DNA of 18,164 nucleotides from Bacteroidales bacterium UBA6431 (GTDB taxonomy: Bacteria; Bacteroidota; Bacteroidia; Bacteroidales; UBA932), in NCBI GenBank assembly GCA_002439095.1, contig DJOT01000022.1, forward strand, positions 67,723 to 85,886. The letters are read 5' to 3'. A program made the position numbers and the translations under genes. The notes under the pieces were generated by a model. That model ran no database searches, was not told the origin of the DNA, and worked only from the letters and a program-made list of their open reading frames with translations. Positions 14,492 through 18,164 of this stretch are shown one piece after another (the first letter of the stretch is position 1; each line of letters begins with the position of its first letter).

Positions 14492-15661
14492 TTACTTATC
14501 CTTGCTCCTCGATAGGTCTTCTACCAATTTCTTATTAAGTTTTCTCCAATAGTAGTTGTTAGCCCTGACTCTTGCCTTGTGCATTTTGCATATTGCGGTT
14601 GAGCGTTGGAATATTGTCGGAGTTTCTGCAGCATCATAATTTTCCCCTTGACACCACGCACAACCCTCCGCTACATCGCAATCAATGCATTCTTGTGTTG
14701 ATTGGGTACAACGGTCAAGTGTCAAGAATGGACGAAGCCTATTATTGTCGATGCCCTCGTCCACATTGCCGATAATTATTGCTTCTTTGTTCCTTAATGA
14801 ATACTGTGCAAAACGGGTACACGGATAGAAGTTCCCCTCGGCATCAATGGCCAACATCTTCCCGGCACCACACCAATTCTGATTCTGCAATCTGCAGTCC
14901 ATCGGCCGGCCTATATCCTCGTTGAAAAATGAGCAGGCATAGTCCTCATAGTACTCTCCGTCGATAATCGAATCCGCCAGTTTTAATAACTGATCTTCAA
15001 AAAGTATATCATCTCCATCTTTCCACACATCCTCGAACACACAATTGATGTTCACTTCATGTATGCCTAGAGAATAGAGATGAAGGACGCTTTCTTGAAT
15101 ATAAGGAATATCAGCGCTGCTGATTGTCACCTTGGTGCCACCATTAGGAAATTGTTTCAGCCACAGAGGAATATTCTTGACCACATCATCGTATGATCCT
15201 GCCCCATCCCCCTTCCATATACGGTTAAGGTCGTGTTTGCGTTTAGTCCCGTCGATTGTTATTCCTATACTCAAATGACTGTAATTCTTATTGATAAACT
15301 GCTGGACTTTTTCAGTGTCATAATTGATTCCATTTGTCGAGAAAGAGAATCTGTATGAATTGAACCAATGATGGTTCTTGCGATACATCTCTCTTTTGAG
15401 ATAATCGCATATCCGATCTATCAAATCTATTTCGAGGAATGGCTCTCCGCCTATGAAGTCCCATATGACGCTTTCCTCCTCCATTCCATCCTCACAATCA
15501 AGAACATAGTCAATTGCTCTTTTCGCCACATTCCACCCCATCCGCTCATTGCTATTCTTCCCAACGAGGTAACAATACTTACAAGCAAGCTGACAGTCCT
15601 TAGTAACAATGAATGTAATTGTCTTGGCTTGTCCGGCTTGCCATTGGATTGAACGTTTCAT
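14492..15661 (-). CDS. Radical SAM/SPASM peptide maturase, CXXX-repeat target family
   Basis: This 389-residue radical SAM enzyme presumably modifies the cysteine-repeat peptide encoded 14 bases upstream. Seen: the SAM-binding cluster motif C23-x3-C27-x2-C30, the G-G-E-P motif (71-74), F-S-T-N-G (107-111), and a C-terminal SPASM domain with C264-G-A-G, D-A-E-G-N-F-Y-P-C281, C318, the C325-x2-C328-x5-C334-x2-C337 group and C358. SPASM maturases of RiPPs commonly make thioether or other carbon-centred crosslinks at cysteine; the chemistry here is unknown. The order precursor, radical SAM protein, second maturase, small protein is what I recall for the CXXX-repeat class of Bacteroidales peptides. 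Cytoplasmic, no signal peptide. Confidence 0.85.
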   Translation of the reverse strand: MKRSIQWQAGQAKTITFIVTKDCQLACKYCYLVGKNSNERMGWNVAKRAIDYVLDCEDGMEEESVIWDFIGGEPFLEIDLIDRICDYLKREMYRKNHHWFNSYRFSFSTNGINYDTEKVQQFINKNYSHLSIGITIDGTKRKHDLNRIWKGDGAGSYDDVVKNIPLWLKQFPNGGTKVTISSADIPYIQESVLHLYSLGIHEVNINCVFEDVWKDGDDILFEDQLLKLADSIIDGEYYEDYACSFFNEDIGRPMDCRLQNQNWCGAGKMLAIDAEGNFYPCTRFAQYSLRNKEAIIIGNVDEGIDNNRLRPFLTLDRCTQSTQECIDCDVAEGCAWCQGENYDAAETPTIFQRSTAICKMHKARVRANNYYWRKLNKKLVEDLSRSKDK

Positions 15662-15675
15662 CTATTATTACTGAT

Positions 15676-16194
15676 TTAGAACAATGCGGCTGTCCCCGCA
15701 CAGCTATAGCCACAGCTGGAACCACACGCATAGCCACAGCTGGAGCCACACGCGTTGGTGCAAGAGCCTGTACAGTACTGTTGGCACGAACCTGAACAGC
15801 CTGAGCTGCACGACTCTTGACAAGCATACCGGCACGCACCTTTACAGGTAATCTGGCAATTATTATCACACTCATTCCCGCAGGTTGCATAGCATTCACC
15901 GGCGCAGAGTTTAGCACAAGTACCATCACATCCTCGGCCACAAGAACTGGCACATTGCACTATACAAGATGATGTGCAGTCACCGGTACAGCCCCCTTTG
16001 CATTCTCCTTTACAGTTCCCCATACACGATGTTGTACATAGCCCCGTACAACTGCCAGGGCAATAATCTGGAGACTCTTGTTCGTTATTTCTATTGGCGC
16101 CAATAGTCGCAATAGGAAATGACAATACCCCAATAATAGGCAAGATTTTCACAAGTGCCTCTTTCAGGAAAATTCTGCGTGATACTTTATCCAT
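15676..16194 (-). CDS. CXXX-repeat Cys-rich RiPP precursor with twin-arginine signal
   Basis: This 172-residue precursor has two clear parts. Residues 1-33 are a twin-arginine-type signal: S-R-R-I-F-L-K at 5-11, a hydrophobic stretch at about 13-31 and a possible cleavage site at A-T-I-G-A. After an Asn/Glu linker, residues 45-165 contain 31 cysteines with exactly four-residue spacing and no interruption, starting at C45 and ending at C165. A seven-residue tail, A-G-T-A-A-L-F, follows. The x positions are mostly Gly, Ser, Thr, Ala, Asn. This periodicity and the adjacent radical SAM/SPASM gene identify it as the substrate of the CXXX-repeat system. The signal suggests the folded, modified peptide is exported after maturation in the cytoplasm. 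The 3' end holds a 24-base tandem duplication. A metallothionein is the rejected alternative. Confidence 0.85.
   Translation of the reverse strand: MDKVSRRIFLKEALVKILPIIGVLSFPIATIGANRNNEQESPDYCPGSCTGLCTTSCMGNCKGECKGGCTGDCTSSCIVQCASSCGRGCDGTCAKLCAGECYATCGNECDNNCQITCKGACRYACQESCSSGCSGSCQQYCTGSCTNACGSSCGYACGSSCGYSCAGTAALF
15707..15754. repeat. 24-bp tandem duplication inside the RiPP precursor gene
   Basis: Bases 15707-15730 and 15731-15754 are direct repeats of 24 bases with two mismatches. They encode two copies of the eight-residue block A-C-G-S-S-C-G-Y. Because the unit is a multiple of three and holds two CXXX units, changes in copy number would lengthen or shorten the peptide while keeping its frame and cysteine period. 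Confidence 0.9.
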
Positions 16195-16224
16195 ATTTTG
16201 TATGATTTCATCGTTTTCGTCTCG

Positions 16225-16824
16225 CTACTTTTTCCAATATACCATGGTCAAGTCAATTGCAAGACCGACATTATCGAACCAGCAGTTAAGCACCTGAGGC
16301 TCACCCCTGTACTCTTTTACAACGTTTATTCTTGCCTTCGCTTTTCTCTTTACCGTGTTCTCAAAGCCCTTTTTCTTAGGAAAATAAAACAAGCCTAAAC
16401 TAGATTTATATGCTTTCCTAAAGAATGACTCTACTGTCGGGTAAGTCTCGGACACATAGTATTCAACATAACCATCAAAATTAGACATGTCCTTAGAATA
16501 GTTGTTAATGTGTATTCTCAGAAAATAGTCTGATGGCAGGTCGTAGCTTGAGAAAATGATATAATCTGAAACACCATAGGTATGCATATCACCGGCGCTC
16601 CGATAAATCCCATAACGATCGAAAGGTTCTTGCCACCAGCTGCTCCAATAGCCATCTACATTAACAGCATACTTGACACCCCATGACTCTCCCATAAGCG
16701 ATCTTGCTACTGGACCACAAGCCACTACCATGGACATTAAAACAAACATTGCAGCCACATTTTTAGCTTTCGCCAACCAATGCTTCAGGCTGCTGATCCC
16801 GAATACGTTCTTTAACCGGTTCAT
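16225..16824 (-). CDS. Hypothetical lipoprotein next to the RiPP precursor
   Basis: This 199-residue protein is not recognised as a known family. It has a long basic N-region, a hydrophobic stretch from about residue 22 and a lipobox-like M-V-V-A-C with cysteine 36, so it is probably a lipoprotein. A shorter start at Met26 would leave too short a signal. The mature part is rich in aromatic residues (S-S-W-W, Y-W-S, D-Y-I-I-F, Y-F-L-R-I-H) and has a basic stretch near 155-165, K-K-K-G-F-E-N-T-V-K-R-K. It lies 7 bases after the AbiGi-like gene and 30 bases before the RiPP precursor, in the same direction. A role as immunity protein, receptor or surface anchor for the peptide is possible but unsupported beyond position. 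Confidence 0.65.
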   Translation of the reverse strand: MNRLKNVFGISSLKHWLAKAKNVAAMFVLMSMVVACGPVARSLMGESWGVKYAVNVDGYWSSWWQEPFDRYGIYRSAGDMHTYGVSDYIIFSSYDLPSDYFLRIHINNYSKDMSNFDGYVEYYVSETYPTVESFFRKAYKSSLGLFYFPKKKGFENTVKRKAKARINVVKEYRGEPQVLNCWFDNVGLAIDLTMVYWKK

Positions 16825-16831
16825 AATTATG

Positions 16832-17545
16832 TTATAAATTTTTGATTAAGTTGTCATAGGAAAGAATCTTTGCAAGCAATAGATCTTTATCACCCTCACT
16901 GAGTTGTTTTCCGGAATTTCCTCCTACATGTTTCAGTTTCTTTATGCAAGAAACAATACTGGAGACATCGATATTCGGCACTAAGATAAAATCAATATCC
17001 TTCACATTAAACTTCAACGGTTTACCAACTTTCTTCTTATCTGTATCTTCATCTCCACGATATTCCCTATATTCGCTCTCTGACTTCCACTTGTATGAAG
17101 AATTCGGCGCATATACTTTCCGCCATTCCCTCTCCTTGTAATTATTATTCTTCCTTTTTGATTGGTTTTGCAGTTTATACATAGGCTTAGAATAGCCCAA
17201 TATCTCAAAATCACCCTTATTATCAATATATGCCGCAGATGCCCTCTTTACTACCAATGTTGACAGACACCCTTTATTATTCGGATAGTAACTTACAGGC
17301 AGCAGGTGCTGGCGTATCCCCCAACTTCTACTCATTCCAAAGGCATAATGACCATAATTGTTTGCTGCAACGTGAACCAATGGAATATCACAGAAACTTA
17401 CCATAGGTATTCCTATATGCTTTATATCCCCAGAACAGTAAACCTCCTCCAAACAGTAATAGACATTAAATCCCCGCTCCAAGATTGATTCCACAGCTTC
17501 TATCTTGGAGGTGTAGTGGATAAATGAAGAACTTGAGAGTTTCAT
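16832..17545 (-). CDS. AbiGi antitoxin-like protein (abortive phage resistance family)
   Basis: This 237-residue protein resembles the putative AbiGi antitoxin family of abortive phage resistance. Seen: F-I-H-Y-T-S near the start (8-13), I-L-E-R-G-F (21-26), the diagnostic-looking I-P-M-V-S-F-C-D-I-P-L (46-56), G-H-Y-A-F-G-M-S-R-S-W-G-I (65-77) followed by L-L-P-V-S-Y-Y, and a late D-I-D-F-I-L-V-P strand. The middle is very basic (K-R-K-N-N-N-Y-K-E-R-E-W-R-K). No AbiGii-type toxin is found next to it; the neighbours are an unknown 127-residue protein and a lipoprotein. ATG at 17545 was chosen, four bases after the upstream stop; an 11-codon longer form would need a TTG at 17578. Family assigned from remembered motifs; what it does in this operon is unknown. 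Confidence 0.65.
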   Translation of the reverse strand: MKLSSSSFIHYTSKIEAVESILERGFNVYYCLEEVYCSGDIKHIGIPMVSFCDIPLVHVAANNYGHYAFGMSRSWGIRQHLLPVSYYPNNKGCLSTLVVKRASAAYIDNKGDFEILGYSKPMYKLQNQSKRKNNNYKEREWRKVYAPNSSYKWKSESEYREYRGDEDTDKKKVGKPLKFNVKDIDFILVPNIDVSSIVSCIKKLKHVGGNSGKQLSEGDKDLLLAKILSYDNLIKNL

Positions 17546-17549
17546 ACCA

Positions 17550-17933
17550 TCAGTTGTTATCTTGACTTGTTGACTCAATGATTCGTTTACGCATTTTAAC
17601 TTTTAAGAGTCTTTTTATCTCTTTTTCCTGCTCAGCATATAATTTCCCCGACAAGAACTCCTCTACCTGCCATTCGGAAACAAGCGCAAGTACTATTTCC
17701 GTTATGTAGGAAATCTCCTCTTCTGAGGGGATACAACAATGATCGCTATTGCGTTTTTTATACTTGAACAGGATATCAACTCCAAAATTGATAAACGATT
17801 CTATACCAGGACGATCATCGTCTTGATTATAACCAGCCCCTTTAAGTTTTTCTTCGAGTTTGTCTTTCCACTCTTTTTTATAACTATCGTCATTTACTTG
17901 CGCCACCAATAGTTCTAGCCTAGTCATGCCCAT
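17550..17933 (-). CDS. Hypothetical protein, first gene of the accessory operon
   Basis: This 127-residue soluble protein is not recognised. It is charged, with no signal peptide or membrane segment; an N-terminal helix-like region (R-L-E-L-L-V-A-Q), a G-I-E-S-F-I-N-F-G-V-D-I-L-F segment and a strongly charged, probably helical C-terminus (A-E-Q-E-K-E-I-K-R-L-L-K-V-K-M-R-K-R). It ends four bases before the AbiGi-like ATG, so the two are almost certainly cotranscribed and probably translationally coupled, which makes it a candidate functional partner (regulator or second component). It is too short and too different to be an AbiGii toxin by eye. ATG at 17933 or the one two codons later at 17927 could be the start. 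Confidence 0.65.
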   Translation of the reverse strand: MGMTRLELLVAQVNDDSYKKEWKDKLEEKLKGAGYNQDDDRPGIESFINFGVDILFKYKKRNSDHCCIPSEEEISYITEIVLALVSEWQVEEFLSGKLYAEQEKEIKRLLKVKMRKRIIESTSQDNN

Positions 17934-17977
17934 TTCGATTTACAACATTGCGGCGCCAACAATGATTTATGCTTATT

Positions 17978-18073
17978 AAACAAAAAGAAAGTGTGGAGCC
18001 TGCTTCAACGTCTATTTTCAAGAAGGTTGTGGTAGAACCTGAGTATGAATAAACGGAAACAATCCCCACACCT
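17978..18073 (-). ncRNA. Possible type II CRISPR tracrRNA
   Basis: Reading the - strand, 18062-18026 would be an anti-repeat that can pair in three blocks with the repeat-like element at 18120-18160 (also - strand): CTACCACA with TGTGGTAG, ATACTC with GAGTAT, and GTTTAT with ATAAAC, with internal bulges between. That block pattern is how crRNA repeats pair with tracrRNA. About 35 bases later the - strand runs into CTTTCTTTTTGTTT (17990-17978), a possible terminator tail. CTCCACAC just before this tail can also pair with GTGTGGGG at 18071-18064. No cas gene is in the window, so the call rests on pairing only. An inverted-repeat end of a mobile element is the alternative. Confidence 0.4.
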
Positions 18074-18119
18074 GTATCGTTGAGTGTCGAATACACGCAA
18101 GCGAATACAGATGAACGGT

Positions 18120-18160
18120 GCTGTCGGTTTATCCTTATACTCGTTGAAAACTACCACATT
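18120..18160 (-). CRISPR. Possible terminal repeat of a CRISPR array beyond the right edge
   Basis: Only one copy is visible, so this cannot be called an array from the window alone. On the - strand it begins near ATGTGGTAG, passes through GAGTAT and ATAAAC and ends ACCGACAGC, an end that resembles long Bacteroidetes type II-C repeats as I remember them. If real, the array is transcribed leftwards into the window and this is its last, possibly degenerate, repeat, next to the tracrRNA candidate. Confidence 0.35.
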
Positions 18161-18164
18161 TTCT

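Noticed and set aside
15676..16194. Metallothionein or other metal-storage protein
   Set aside because: The strict CXXX period, the signal sequence and the adjacent radical SAM/SPASM genes fit a modified peptide far better; a metal-binding role after modification is not excluded.
17991..18071. Transposon ends formed by GTGTGGAG and CCCCACAC
   Set aside because: Only 8 imperfect bases, no transposase between them and no target duplication; the tracrRNA-like reading explains more of the region, though weakly.

Overview
The window reads as a chromosomal piece of a gut-type Bacteroidales bacterium, perhaps a relative of Alistipes, though the genus is a guess. The evidence is a set of DUF6562/DUF3575-type fimbria-like genes, lipoproteins with Bacteroidetes lipoboxes, an Rpn-family nuclease, and promoters of the Bacteroidetes -33 TTG / -7 TAnnTTTG type instead of Shine-Dalgarno-led sigma-70 promoters.

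Layout. (1) 1-1315: an Rpn/PD-(D/E)XK nuclease on the + strand with a strange Gly/Arg-rich N-terminus. (2) 1343-7567, - strand: a four-gene surface operon (DUF3575 outer-membrane protein, then three fimbrillin-like lipoproteins, one carrying a duplicated beta-helix-like C-terminus) closed by a clear intrinsic terminator. Its first gene has a run of nine G at codons 12-15, a candidate phase-variation switch for the whole operon. (3) 7763-9636, + strand: a U32-family (tRNA/rRNA hydroxylation-type) protein overlapping rdgB (XTP/dITP pyrophosphatase). (4) 9608-11211, - strand: a stand-alone TrpB2-type tryptophan synthase beta subunit behind a complete trp attenuator: promoter, a 19-residue leader peptide with three consecutive Trp codons, competing stems and a T-tailed terminator hairpin. 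(5) 11237-13152, + strand: short-chain polyprenyl diphosphate synthase overlapping rsgA (ribosome small-subunit assembly GTPase). (6) 13280-17933, - strand: an AT-richer accessory island, apparently one seven-gene operon. Its 3' half is a CXXX-repeat RiPP system: a precursor with 31 cysteines at exact four-residue spacing and a twin-arginine signal, a radical SAM/SPASM maturase, a second SPASM-like maturase lacking the radical SAM motif, and a small modification-system protein. Its 5' half is an AbiGi-antitoxin-like protein, a lipoprotein and an unknown protein. (7) 17978-18164: two related but inverted sequence elements that look like a tracrRNA anti-repeat and the last repeat of a type II CRISPR array running off the right edge.

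The most interesting parts are the CXXX RiPP/AbiGi-like operon, the tryptophan attenuator in front of trpB2, the G9 tract in the fimbria operon, and two promoters whose -7 boxes lie exactly five bases before the start codon (predicted leaderless mRNAs). All assignments are from reading the sequence and from remembered family features. No database search was run.
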